The notes under the pieces were generated by a model. It saw only the letters and a program-made list of their open reading frames with translations. It was not told where the DNA came from and searched no databases. This document shows, in pieces, positions 30,656 through 41,700 of a DNA stretch of 64,000 nt. The DNA is from Lolium rigidum. Taxonomy: Eukaryota; Streptophyta; Magnoliopsida; Poales; Poaceae. The position numbers and the translations under genes are program-made. Within the stretch, counting starts at the first letter, position 1, and each line of letters opens with the position of its first letter. The stretch covers positions 98,596,292 to 98,660,291 of the forward strand of contig NC_061510.1 of the NCBI RefSeq assembly GCF_022539505.1, in the 5' to 3' direction.

Positions 30656-31198
30656 GTTCTCGCATATTGTAGTTCATCACAAAGTTCTTGTAACTTGGTG
30701 GCGGTGATTGAAGGACACGATTAATCCCCGATCTGTTAGGAATCACTATTCCCAAGTCACTAAGTTTCTTCGCATGCCCGGTCATGGCGAGCATGTGCTC
30801 ACTAATGGAGCTGCCTTCTTCCATCATACAGCTGAAGAAATGTTTCGATGCTTCATAGCATTCCACGGCCGCATGAGTCTCAAAAATAGCTTTCAGCTCA
30901 TTCATCAACTCATGAGGATCGTGGTGCTCAAAACGTTTTTGAAGATCGGATTCCGGACTGCACAGGATGGCACACTGGAACTTGAGAGTACCGAGTTTTC
31001 CGAGTCTCGTAAACAGCTTTTACTTCATCGGTTTCGGTTTACGCAGGAGGGTCACCTAGCGGTGCATCAAGCACATATTGCAGATTTCCGCCGAGAGAGG
31101 AAGATCCTCACATGACGGAACCGGTCGGTGAAGTTGCTACCGTTGCTCTTAAGCTTTTCTTTCTCTAGGAACTGGTTAAAATTGATTGGGGACGCCAT
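30636..31198 (-). pseudogene. Angela gag: N-terminal and capsid region
   Basis: A likely gag start ATG lies at 31196-31198, opening with MASPINFNQFLEKEKLKSNG. The frame breaks after about 50 codons near 31080, where the normal continuation (LQYVLDAPLGDPP) is readable in a neighbouring frame. A second open part (30636-30908) holds MMNELKAIFETHA and HMLAMTGHAKKLSDLG, typical capsid text. Gag forms the virus-like particle. At least two frame changes separate the start from the nucleocapsid. Confidence 0.75.
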
Positions 31199-32383
31199 CT
31201 CTACAACATATATTTGCAATAGTTTAGACTAAGTTTATGACAAATTGAGTTCAAATTTTAATTCAACATAATTAAAAATCTAGGTGAACTCCCACTCAAA
31301 ACAATATCCCTCGCATTGTCTTAGTGATCACACGAACCAAATCCACCACACCATAGTCCGATCATCACGAGACAAGGTGTAATTTTAATGGCGAACACTC
31401 AAAGTGTTCATCATATCAATCATATGATTCATGCTCTACCTTTCGGTATCACGTGTTCCGAGACCATGTATGTACATGCTAGGCTCGTCAAGGCCACCTT
31501 AGTATCCGCATGTGCAAAACTGGCTTGCACCCGTTGTATGCACTTGTTGATTCTATCACACCCGATCATCACGAGATGCTTCGAAACGACAAGTCTTGGC
31601 AACGGTGCTATTAAGGATGAACACTTTATTATCTTGAGATTTTAGTGAGGGATCATCTTATAATGCTACCGTCGCGATCTAAGCAAAATAAGATGCATAA
31701 AAGGATTAACATCACATGCAGTTCATATGTGATATGATATGGCCCTTTTGTCTTTGCGCCTTTGATCTTCATCTCCAAAGCACGGACATGATCTCCATCA
31801 TCTTCGGGCATGATCTCCATCATCGTCGGCGAAGCACCAAGGTCAATGGCGCCGTCTTCATGATTGTCCTCCATGTAGCAACTATTACAACTACTTTGAA
31901 ATACTACTCAACATGAAATTTAAAGACAACCATAAGGCTCCCGCCGGTTGCCACAATACAATAATGATCATCTCATACATATTCATCATCACATTATGGC
32001 CATATCACATCACCAAACCCTGCAAAAACAAGTTAGACGCTCTCTAATTTGGTTTGCATATTTTACGTGGTTTAGGGTTTTCGATATAGATCTAATCTAC
32101 CTACGAACATGAACCACAACGTTGATACTAATGTTGTCAATAGAAGAGTAAATTGAATCTTTACTATAGTAGGAGAGACGAGACACCCGCAAAGCCTCTT
32201 ATGCAATACAAGTTGCATGTCGAACGAGGAACAAGTCTCATGAACGCGGTCATGTAAAGTTAGTCCGAGCCGCTTCATCCCACTATGCCATAAAGATGCA
32301 AAGTACTCAACTAAAGATAACAAGAGCATCAACGCCCACAAAACCATTGTGTTCTACTCGTGCAACCATCTATGCATAGACAC
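31199..32383 (-). other. Untranslated leader of Angela
   Basis: About 1.2 kb lies between the primer site and the gag ATG with no domain-bearing frame. A long leader is usual for this family. Confidence 0.7.
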
Positions 32384-32396
32384 GGCTCGATACCAC
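32384..32396 (-). other. Primer-binding site of Angela, altered
   Basis: On the minus strand it reads GTGGTATCGAGCC, a tRNA-Met primer site that normally reads TGGTATCAGAGCC, so two bases are missing. The adjoining LTR end has CG where CA is expected. Confidence 0.75.
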
Positions 32397-34178
32397 CGTA
32401 GGATAACGTAGCATAGAAAACAAAAATTTTCCTACCGCGAACACGCAATCCAAGCCAAGATGCAATCTAGAAGACGGTAGCAACGAGGGGGTATCGAGTC
32501 TCACCCTTGAAGAGATTCCAAAGCCTACAAGATGAGGCTCTTGTTGCTGCGGTAGACGTTCACTTGCCGCTTGCAAAAGCGCGTAGAAGATCTTGATCAC
32601 GATCGGTTCCGGCGCCACGAACGGGCAGCACCTCCGTACTCGGTCACACGTTCGGTTGTTGATGAAGACGACGTCCACCTCCCGTTCCAGCGGGCAGCGG
32701 AAGTAGTAGCTCCTCTTGAATCCGACAGCACGACGGCGTGGTGTCGGTGGCGGTGGAGAACTCCGGCGGAGCTTTGCTAAAGCACGCGGGAGCTATGGAG
32801 GAGAGGGGGGCGGCTAGGGTTTGGGAGGGTGTGGCCGGCCTCAAGGGGGTGCGGCCAACTTGTGGCTTTGGTGTGTCCGGCCCCCTCCCCTATGCCCCTC
32901 ATTATATAGGTGGATTCCCAAGAGTTGGTCTCCAAGTCTTCGAATAAGATCCGAACCAAAAACCTTCCATAGGGAGGGGGAAACCTAGCCTAGCTAGGAC
33001 TCCCACCAAGGTGGGAGTTCCACCTCCCATATGGGGGTGGCCGGCCCCCTAAGGGGGAGTCCACTTGGGACTCCTCCCCCACTAGGGTTGGCCGGCCATG
33101 GAGGTGGAGTCCCATGTGGACTCCACCTTCCTTGGTGGTTTCTTCCGGACTTTTCTAGAACCTTCTAGAACCTTCCATAGAACCTTCTGCGACATTTTAT
33201 TCACATAAAATGACATCCTATATATGAATCTTATTCTCCGGACCATTCCGGAACTCCTCGTGATGTCCGGGATCTCATCCGGGACTCCGAACAAATATTC
33301 GAACTCCATTCCATATTCAAATACTACCATTTCAACATCCAACTTTAAGTGTGTCACCCTACGGTTCGTGAACTATGCGGACATGGTTGAGTACTCACTC
33401 CGACCAATAACCAATAGCGGGATCCGGAGATCCATAATGGCTCCCACATATTCAACGATGACTTTAGTGATCGAATGAACCATTCACATACAATACCAAT
33501 TCCCTTTGTCTCGCGATATTTTACTTGTCCGAGGTTTGATCTTCGGTATCACTCTATACCTTGTTCAACCTCGTCTCCTGACAAGTACTCTTTACTCGTA
33601 CCGTGGTATGTGGTCTCTTATGAACTTATTCATATGCTTGCAAGACATTAGACGACATTCCACCGAGAGGGCCCAGAGTATATCTATCCGTCACCGGGAT
33701 GGAAAAATCCCACTGTCGATCCATATGCCTCAACTCATACTTTCCGGATACTTAATCCCACCTTTATAACCACCCATTTACGCAGTGGCATTTGGTGTAA
33801 TCAAAGTACCTTTCCGGTATAAGTGATTTACATGATCTCATGGTCATAAGGACTAGGTAACTATGTATCGAAAGCTTATAGCAAATAACTTAATGACGAG
33901 ATCTTATGCTACTCTTAATATGGGTGTATCCATTACATCATTCATACAATGATATAACCTTGTTATTAATAACATCCAATGTTCATGATTATGAAACTAA
34001 TCATCCATTAATCAACAAGCTAGTTAAGAGGCATACTAGGGACTCTTTGTTGTTTACATATCACACATGTATCAATGTTTCGGTTAATACAATTATAGCA
34101 TGGTATATAAACATTTATCATAAACATAAGATATATAATAACCACTTTTATTATTGCCTCTTGGGCATATCTCCAACA
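32397..34178 (-). repeat. 5' LTR of Angela element
   Basis: Nearly identical to the LTR at 25392-27172. Changes include the terminal T to C at 32397, G to A in ACGGGC(G/A)GCACC, and single- or two-base length differences in G- and C-runs. It holds the promoter for the element. Confidence 0.95.
32899..32908 (-). promoter_or_regulatory. TATA box in Angela 5' LTR
   Basis: The minus strand reads TATATAATGA, followed by GGGGCATAGG. This is the position and text of the promoter in BARE/Angela LTRs. Confidence 0.7.
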
Positions 34179-34183
34179 AGTTT

Positions 34184-35084
34184 GCACAAGCTTAAGGCTG
34201 TTTTCAAACAGGGTGCGAGATTCTTCCCTGGTAACAACTCTGATATCCTCTTCTGGACGGACCATTGGACTGGGGAGGAGGCCCTCAGTGTGAGGTACCC
34301 TCGATTATTCCAGATCTGTGCTGACCCGGAGATCACAGTTGAGCGTGCTTATGAGGGGGATGGGTGGCGCATCTTCTTTAGGCGCTCCTTCGGTCAGGAG
34401 GAATCCAATCTTTGGCTTCAAATGGTCCAGGATCTAGAAGAGGTGGTGCCGGGGGAAGGGAGAGACAAAGTCCTCTGGAAATTGGAAGCTTCTGGCCGCT
34501 TTTCGGTAAAATCCCTATACAACAGCTTGATTCAGGGCCCACCCTCACCTTTAGGTTCCTTGATCTGGAAGACTACAATTCCAACGAAAATTAAAATCTT
34601 CCTGTGGCCATTGTATAGAGGCCGTCTTCCCTCGAACGACCAAATCCTCAAACGCAGGGGGCCATCTGATGGGCTGTGTGCCCTTTGTGGTCTCCCTGAA
34701 AACGTCGACCATATCTTCTTTCGCTGTGATCTGGCACATTTCGTCTGGGCTGGCATTAGGGACATGCTCGGGGTGACATGGAATCCCTCTTGCATCTTAT
34801 CTTGGGAGAGTTGTATACAAAGTTTGAACGACAAAACACAACGAAGCCTTCGTGTTCTTTTTGCGGCGATTTGCTGGGCGCTTTGGAAAATTCGCAATAA
34901 ATTTACCATCGAAGCAAAATTCCCTAGCCAACCCGCAAACTGTTTTTTCCTAATCAGGCTTAACTTGCAGCTCTGGCGGCCTCTTCAAAGGAGCAAGGAC
35001 GAACTGTTGCTGAACCAGCTGGAGGCCATGCTTAAAACCCTCTTCAACAGGACCTGCGACCCTCCACGCCGGCCACCCCCTTAA
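34184..35084 (+). pseudogene. LINE 1 ORF2, 3' part: C-terminal zf-RVT domain
   Basis: Counting across Angela plus one copy of its target duplication (8,792 bp), this part is in the same frame as the 5' part. It carries the region after reverse transcriptase: ARFFPGNNSDILFWTDHWTG, the FSVKSLYNSL motif, and the zinc-binding reverse-transcriptase-associated domain (KIKIFLWPLYRGRLPSNDQI, CALCGLPENVDHIFFRCDLA with the C-x2-C...H...C pattern), then WALWKIRNKF. A TAA at 35082-35084 ends ORF2. No stop or frameshift is seen. Open sequence upstream of 34179 belongs to the Angela LTR and is not LINE coding. Confidence 0.93.
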
Positions 35085-35264
35085 GATCGTGCTTCAGCTA
35101 AATGCTTGTTTGTTCATCGTTGTAATGTGATTCTGTCCTGGTCAGTGTGACCTTTATCCTTAGATGTGTGTTTGTGAGGTGCTTACCAAACTTCTGTATC
35201 CATACTCGCCTCAGGGCTTTATTAATTTAAAGTCGGGCACTATGTGCCTTCGGTCTAAAAGAAA

Positions 35265-35627
35265 AGTACGTATCGTAAACCTGCCAGATTTGTAATCTAA
35301 AGGGTAATTTCCCTGTATCCTAGAGAGAAGTACAGAGCTGACTTGACTTAGCAATTTATGGATCTAAAACCTGCAAACTTTATTATAAGACATAATTTAT
35401 ACTGAAAACTCTTGACTCCTTTCTTTGGTCTAGCCATAAGACGGCTGCTGAATTTCTTAATTGACTTCAGACTCCAAGACCAGACCTCCCGAGTAAAAGT
35501 TAAAACAAGAACGGCGTGCTATAAAGGTGTGGCTAAAGATGGTAACACATCGACTGCTAGTGCAGTCAGGTTACTATCCAAATCCAAAGTAAATTAAAAA
35601 CCTTTCGGTATTCGTCTAAGGCCCTTA
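35265..35627 (+). repeat. Duplicated block, copy 1, part b
   Basis: Continues the match to copy 2 (48400-48765). Shared landmarks are CCTGCCAG, TTTATTATAAGA-like text, GCTGCTGAATTTCTTAATTG against GCTGCATTTCTTAATTG, AAAGTTAAAACAAG and CCTTTCGGT. It ends at the TTA target site of Harbinger 3. No gene is seen. Confidence 0.8.
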
Positions 35628-36079
35628 GAGCATCTCCAGCCGCGTCTCCCAAAGCGTCCCCCAAAGCAATTTGGGACGCGCCGGACCAAAAAATCGTTCC
35701 AGCCGCGTCCCTCAAACCCGAATTTTGTCCGGCGCGCCCCGATACGGTGTCCGGCGCCCCGAGCCCGTCCCCGTCCCATAGGGGACACTCCGGGCACGCC
35801 GGACACAACGAAAAACGAGGTGGGGAGTGGCGGGGCCGACCCGTCAGCGGCACAGTTAATTTTAACCTAACCGTCGGCTACCTCGCGACGGAAGTTATTC
35901 GCGCGCAGTGACACACGGCGGCATCTTTGCCTTAATGGCGACGGAGGGGCAGGCGAGACGTCTCGTCGGTGCTGCGCAGCCTCCACGCGTAGCCGGCGTT
36001 CGCACGCCACCGCCCGTTCCCGCGCTATCTTCCCGCATCTTCTCGTCTGTTCCCGCGCTTTCTTCCCGACGCCGGCGTC

Positions 36080-36087
36080 TATAAAAG
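36080..36087 (+). promoter_or_regulatory. TATA box for the Harbinger 3 gene
   Basis: TATAAAAG in a GC-rich setting lies about 90 bp upstream of the ATG at 36177, the same layout as in Harbinger 1. Confidence 0.65.
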
Positions 36088-36176
36088 GTCTCCCGGCTCA
36101 ATGGTAGCCACCACACCCGCCGGCAGCAAACACAGCCCTCGTTGCTCCACCGCCGTCTCCTCCACCACCAGTGGCA

Positions 36177-37113
36177 ATGGCGAACCGCCCCGGCGCTGGC
36201 CACTTCCCGCCGTCTCCTCCACTTGCAGTCCCGGAGTCGCAGGTCGACACCGACCCCGCGGCCCGGGAAGAGCGGCGGCAACCAGGGATGCAGAACTGGC
36301 GTGCACACCGTCAGCAGCGGCGGGAGGCAAATGGAGCAGCAGGCCCGCCAGCAGCGTGAGGCGGCGCAGGCGGCGGATCTAGCGGTGTTCTGCGCCCATG
36401 GCCCCGCTGCTGACGAGGCCGCGGCGGCAGCAGCGTGGCACGAGCAGCAGTGCGACACCGTTGCAGCGTTCGACGCCTCGGCGGGAGAAGAGGCGCGACG
36501 GCGCCGGACGGAGGAGATGGAGCAGCGGTGGGTTGACGAGCGCTGGCGCCAGCGCGGTGAGTGGGATGCACTGTACCGTGAATGGCGGGAGGCGATCGAG
36601 CGCCGGCGGCGGGAGTCGATCGAGCGCCAGCAGCAGGTGGCGGCGGTGGAGCATCAGCAGCGGGAGGCGGCGCTGGCGGCGATCTGGGGGAGGGGGGCGG
36701 ACCAGTTGGCGGAGGCGATGATGGAGGCGCCAACAGATGTGGAGGAGGAGGAGGCCGAGGCGGAGGAGCCTGAGGTGGAGGACGACGACGACGACGAGTT
36801 CGAGTGGTCCGACGACGATGGGCCGCACCCGGACGAGACGGCCGATCAGCAACGCGCGCTCGTCGAGTCCTTCGAGTCGGAGAAGAAGCTCCAGGACGAC
36901 GCCCGTGCCCGCGAAGAGGCGCAGATTCGTCGCGCCGTCGAGCTCTCCCTCCAGACGGCGCAGCAGTGGAAGGCGGAGGAGGACGCGCGGCTGGAGCGGC
37001 GGCGTCTGGCCACCGCCCAACGCAAGGAGAGGAGGCGCGCGCAGGAGGAGCTGCGGCGTAGGGGAGGCGACGACGGGGCGGGGTCGTCGAACGCACCACC
37101 GGGCGGTCAGTAG
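36177..37113 (+). pseudogene. Coiled-coil accessory protein of Harbinger 3, one frameshift
   Basis: The likely start is ATG 36177 (MANRPGAGHFPPSPPLAVPE), about 90 bp below the TATA box. Near 36320-36355 the reading must move by one base to the frame beginning MEQQARQQREAAQAADLAVF at 36331, which stays open to TAG at 37111-37113. The long part (about 260 residues) is rich in glutamate, arginine, glutamine and alanine, with a likely coiled coil, an acidic block (residues about 130-165 of the long part, EEEEAEAEEPEVEDDDDDEF) and a basic C-terminal stretch (RKERRRAQEELRRR). It has no transposase residues. The layout resembles the Harbinger 1 gene, suggesting a related class of element-borne protein. 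Function unknown. Confidence 0.55.
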
Positions 37114-37341
37114 TCTAGGTTTAGATGAAATCTAGCCATTTTCATTCAAACTTTGTAATATATAATCAAAATTGAATGAAAACCTTTATTTTTGTGCACC
37201 AATATTCATTTGGGGAGGCGTTTGGGGGACGCGGCTGGGGAGCAACGTCCCCCAACCGCGGCACGAACAAAACACGTCCCCCAAACGCTCGATTCGGCGC
37301 GGTTTGGGGACGCTTGGGGAACCCGACTGGAGATGCTCTTA

Positions 37342-37754
37342 GAGTTTGGAACTGAAAACTGATGGTTACAATACGCAGACTGGATCGTAACTTTTCAGGG
37401 AACTTAATTTCTATGTTATTTCGTTGTGAAAAAACAAAGCGGGGCTGCACGATTACATCAGAAATGAAGATAACAAATAACAAATTGATATAAGACATGG
37501 AACCACTTTTTGATGACGAACATGTTGAGCATGTTGCTTCAGAAAATGGCCAAACGCTCGTCGTAATACAAAACAGTTTGCTCGCCACTACTAATAATCT
37601 GTCGATAATAAACAAACTCCATGATTACTTATGGGGGTCCATCCGAGGGCACTGTTCACCTACCGTGTAAACTAATGAGGGTTTGCATCATGACCTTAAC
37701 GACCAGATGTAGTTTTCAGATGAGGGGGTATGAGAGGCCCTAGCACCAACTCAT
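37342..37754 (+). repeat. Duplicated block, copy 1, part c
   Basis: Matches copy 2 at 49186-49610 and, from about 37620, copy 3 at 43757-43935. Landmarks are CCACTTTTTGATGACGAAC, GTTGAGCATGTTG, AAACAGTTTGCT, CACCTACCGTGTAAACTAA, GAGGGTTTGCATCATGAC and CAGATGTAGTTTTCAGA. No gene is seen. Confidence 0.85.
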
Positions 37755-38790
37755 GGCTACGACGACGCTGACCTCCTCTTCGGCTCACTTGGCGGGGACG
37801 TCTGCTGCGCCGCCGCCTCCCCATGCAGGTGGTGCGGTGGTCGTAGAGGGGGCTGCTACATCGTCTGTGCCCCCTCCCACGACCTTGGATGCTTCGGCGA
37901 TGGTTTCGGTGGAGACGGTGGGTGGAGGAGACGAGATGGCGGTGGAGTGTGGGGCTGCTACTTCGCCCTCGCCCCACACCACCGCGGTTTCGACGTCGAC
38001 TTTGGGAGGGGTGGGCTTGGGGCTGGATGTTTCAGTGGCATGGCCAGCCCCCCTTCCTTCTTCTCCGACGGTGGCACCTTCTGCATCGACGGCTTCCTCT
38101 TCCTCACCGTTGCCGGTTCTGTCGCCTTCTTCACCCTCTACGCCTACGACCCCGACAACACCCTGTGTGTCGCTTTCGCAGCGACATAGCGGGGCGTTTT
38201 CTCAGCCGCCGCCCACTCCTGTACCGTCGAGTGACTACCATGGTGGGTACATCACTCCGGTTAGGCGGAGTGGGAGGTTTGGTGTGGATGCGGAGGGTGG
38301 GACGGTGACGGACGAGGATACCATGCAGAAGGCGATGCGCCGAAAGGCGGCGAAAAATCTCGACTTCGATGGTATGATTTCTTTTCATAATTCTAAATCT
38401 TTTTTATCTTTTTCATCACCTGTTATTTCTTCTAAGCTTAATGGTTTAGGAGTTAGTCTTGGTAGTTCAGAAAAAGAGATTTCTGTTTCAACTAGGGTCT
38501 TGAAGCATATGGAATCTGATCGTTTTACGGTTATTCCAAAAGTTTCGACTAGGTTGGACTCCACTTACTTGGAGGAGGAGGAAGCGATTGCCACATCAGA
38601 TGGTCAGCTTCTTTCTCATCTAGTTGGTGAGGTGTCAGAGGTGGGATTGGATGAGGATGACATGTACTCTTTATATGAATTAAAGGCATCTCGTCAGAAG
38701 TCCAAATCTCCCTCTCACAAAAAACGGCGAAACGGTCAAAAAATCCCGGATATCCAATTGTTTCCCAATGAATGGCATGTTTGCGAATAA
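37753..38790 (+). CDS. LINE 2 ORF1, C-terminal part
   Basis: An open frame of 345 codons with serine/threonine/proline-rich low complexity in the first half, then GGYITPVRRSGRFGVDAEGG and MRRKAAKNLDFDG, which resemble the C-terminal portion of plant L1 ORF1 proteins. ORF1 normally provides RNA binding through a DUF4283-type domain and a CCHC knuckle; both are absent, so the 5' part of the gene was lost. The ATG at 37753 is partly made of flanking bases and may be fortuitous. It overlaps ORF2 by 23 bp, the usual LINE arrangement. Confidence 0.6.
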   Translation: MATTTLTSSSAHLAGTSAAPPPPHAGGAVVVEGAATSSVPPPTTLDASAMVSVETVGGGDEMAVECGAATSPSPHTTAVSTSTLGGVGLGLDVSVAWPAPLPSSPTVAPSASTASSSSPLPVLSPSSPSTPTTPTTPCVSLSQRHSGAFSQPPPTPVPSSDYHGGYITPVRRSGRFGVDAEGGTVTDEDTMQKAMRRKAAKNLDFDGMISFHNSKSFLSFSSPVISSKLNGLGVSLGSSEKEISVSTRVLKHMESDRFTVIPKVSTRLDSTYLEEEEAIATSDGQLLSHLVGEVSEVGLDEDDMYSLYELKASRQKSKSPSHKKRRNGQKIPDIQLFPNEWHVCE

Positions 38791-41700
38791 CATAGGCCTT
38801 GGTGACTTGGCTAAACACTTACATTTTGCCGATTGCATTAGGGATCATAGTTTGGATTTTTTGGCTATTTCTGAGACGGGGCGACGGGATTTCTCGCAAA
38901 GTCTTCTTAACTGTATTTCCGGTGGTATAGACTTTACTTGGTTATCCTGTCCTCCCCTGGGGCGTTCTGGTGGTATCTTACTTGGTGTCAAAACAGACTC
39001 TATGGAAGTGTTAGCACATTCGGTTGGGGAATATCATATCAAATTCCACATCCGTAATAGAGCTGACAATTTCATATGGAGTCTTGTAGCCGTGTATGGT
39101 GCTGCCCAGGAAGCTCATAAGGCCGCCTTTCTTCGTGAGTTGGTGAATCTAGCAAAGGAAAACCCTCATCCAATTCTTATTGGGGGGATTTAATTTGTTG
39201 AGATTTCCATGCGAGAAGAGTAGGGGCAGTTTTGACAATCATTGGCCTTTCCTGTTCAACGCGGTCATTGACAGCTTGGACTTGAGGGAGGTGCCAATGA
39301 CTGGCAGACAGTTTACTTGGGCCAACAATCTTCCAGAGCCAACATATGAAAAACTAGATCGCGTACTAATGGATACCGACTGGGAATTGAAATTTCCAAT
39401 GGTGACGGTATGCGCACTAGAACGTATTGTTAGGTTCTCGGATCATGCTCCCATCTTATTATCCACTGGTTTACCTAGGCTTACGATTAAACGCCGTTTC
39501 AAATTTGAACTCGGTTGGTTGAATCGAGAAGGCTTTCAAACCATGGTTTAAAAGGTATGGGAAAGGCCGGTCGTGGGTATGTCTCCGATACAGAGGTGGA
39601 ATAACAAATTGTGTGCGGTACACAAACACCTTTCTGGATGGGCACGACATACAACTGGCATTCTTAAAAAACAAAAGCAGCGACTTTCATCTATTATAGA
39701 TGACCTCGAAGCTAAAGCAGAAGTTAGACCGTTATCCGCACAAGAGATTGAGCAAAAAAGCCAATCAAATGCGGAAATCACAAAACTACTGCGAGAGGAG
39801 GAGCTGAAATGGTACCAACGGTCTAAGGCCCAATTTATTCTGGAAGGAGATTCGAATACAAGGTACTTCCATTGTGTTGCCAATGGCAGGCACATGAAGA
39901 AACTTATTCGTACTCTCGTTCAGGATGAGGGCACGATTGAGGGTCATGAGCAGCTAAAGTCGTTTATTACAAGGGGCTTTTTGGTGCTCCTGAGAAAAGC
40001 AATTTTTCGCTAGATGAGACAAGAACGGTGGATATACCCCAAGTCTCGCAAGCGGAGAATAACTTTCTTACTTCGCCTTACTCTGAGGAGGAAGTAAGAA
40101 AAGTGATCTTTCTAATGGAGCATAATAAAGCCCCTAGCCCTGATGGTTTCCCAGCTGAATTGTATCAATCTTTCTGGGATTTCATCAAGGTTGACCTGCT
40201 AGCTCTTTTTGTGGATTTACATGCTGGCCATTTGGAGCTTTTTAGGCTCAACTTTGGTGAGATTATTTTATTGCCCAAGGTTAATGAAGCAAAAAGGATT
40301 TAACAATTCCGTCCTATTTGTCTTCTTAACGTGAGCTTTAAAATATTCACTAAGGTTGCCACGATCCGATTAAATTCGGTGGCGGATCATGTGATTAGAC
40401 CTTTTCAAACTGCTTTCATGCAAGGACGGAATATTCTGGATGGGGTTGTAGTCCTCCATGAAACTGTTCATGAATTGCATAGAAAGAAGTTGAATGGCGT
40501 CATTTTAAAGATTGACTTTGAGAAGGCCTATGATAAGGTTAAGTGGTCCTTTTTGCAACAAACACTTAGAATGAAAGGTTTCTCTGATGAGTGGCGTGCG
40601 TTAATCAATAGTTTTATCTCGGGTGGAAGTGTTGCCATTAAAATCAATGACGATGTGGGCAAATACTTCCAGACTAAGAAAGGACTAAGACAAGGAGATC
40701 CATTATCGCCAGTGCTATTTAATATAGTGGCTGATATGCTTGTTGTCTTGATTGAACGTGCTAAGACTGAGGGCCAAATTGAAGGGGTTATTCCTCATCT
40801 AGTTGATGGAGGGTTATCCATTCTTCAATATGCCGACGATACAATACTTTTTATGGATCATGACATAGACAAGGCTCGGAACCTAAAGTTAATTCTTTCT
40901 GCGTTTGAACTTTTGTCGGGTCTGAAAATAAATTTCCATAAAAGTGAATTGTTTTGTTTTGGTGAGGCCCAAGATCATGTTGCAGAATATGCTGATCTTT
41001 TCGGCTGTGGCCAAGGCCAATTTCCAATTAGGTACTTGAGAATTCCGATTCATTATCGAAGACTTACCAATGCTGAGTGGAAATTGGTTGAGGAAAGGCT
41101 TCAGATTAGATTAAGTAGTTGGAAAGGTAAATTGATGTCCTTGGGAGGAAGATTAGTTCTCATAAATGCAGTACTGAGTAATATGGTACTCTATATGATA
41201 TCTTTCTTCCAACTTCCCAGAGGAGTCTTAAAACGGTTGGATTATTTCCGATCAAGATTCTTCTGGCAAGGGGATTGCGAGAAGCGTAAATATCGGCTAG
41301 CTAAATGGAATGTGCTGTGTCGGCCCAAAGATCATGGAGGACTTGGCATTCAAGACCTCCAGGTCAAGAATAGGGCACTTCTCGGTAAATGGTTGTATAA
41401 GCTACTTACCGAAGAGGGCATATGGCAAACACTCCTTAAGAGAAAGTATATTGGCTCAAAGGCTTTATCTCAGGTTATTTGGAGACCAGAAGATTCGCAT
41501 TTTTGGGCTGGTCTTATGGAAACAAAGAAGTTTTTCTTTCCATATGGTTCTTTCTCTATAAAGGATGGATCGGAAATTCGTTTCTGGGAGGATAAGTGGT
41601 TGGGTAATACCACACTCCGGGAACAATATCCCGCATTGTACAATATTGTGCGCCACAAAGGCGATACGATCGCTAAGATGCTGGAAAATTTCCCACCAAA

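Larger units (their letters stand above)
25392..34178 (-). mobile_element. Copia retrotransposon, Angela/BARE/WIS type
   Basis: This is an 8,787-bp element with 1.78-kb LTRs, flanked by a perfect 5-bp duplication AGTTT at 25387-25391 and 34179-34183. It runs on the minus strand: 5' LTR at right, primer-binding site, long leader (about 31199-32383), gag, protease, integrase, reverse transcriptase and RNase H, then purine tract and 3' LTR. The LTR start TGTTGGAGATATGCCC and the domain order (integrase before reverse transcriptase) fit the Copia family that is most abundant in Triticeae. The LTRs differ by about 7 substitutions plus several 1-2 base indels over 1,781 bp. Although the insertion therefore looks recent, the coding region is broken in several places. 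Confidence 0.95.
22651..35264 (+). mobile_element. LINE 1 (L1-type, 5'-truncated), split by Angela
   Basis: A 12-bp target duplication AGTACGTATCGT at 22639-22650 and 35265-35276 bounds the insertion. LINE sequence proper is 22651-25391 plus 34184-35264, about 3.8 kb. It starts inside the N-terminal part of ORF2's endonuclease domain, so ORF1 and the promoter are missing. The 3' end is a short A-rich tail (CTAAAAGAAA) after a UTR ending in the TATGTGCCTTCGGTCTAAAA region. The element sits in copy 1 of the duplicated block. Confidence 0.92.
35628..37338 (+). mobile_element. PIF/Harbinger element 3, no transposase
   Basis: The ends are GAGCATCTCCAGCCGCGTC and the facing GACTGGAGATGCTC, with a TTA target duplication at 35625-35627 and 37339-37341. 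Subterminal repeats of the GCGTCCCCCAAA type occur at both sides. The interior is GC-rich and carries one gene with a TATA box. No DDE transposase is encoded. It is inserted in copy 1 of the duplicated block; copy 2 lacks it. Confidence 0.9.

Noticed and set aside
33906..34183. Coding sequence upstream of the LINE 1 C-terminal part
   Set aside because: This open stretch is the Angela LTR and reads into the LINE by chance.
36311..37099. 262-codon minus-strand frame opposite the Harbinger 3 gene
   Set aside because: It is a proline/arginine-rich shadow of the coiled-coil gene with no promoter.
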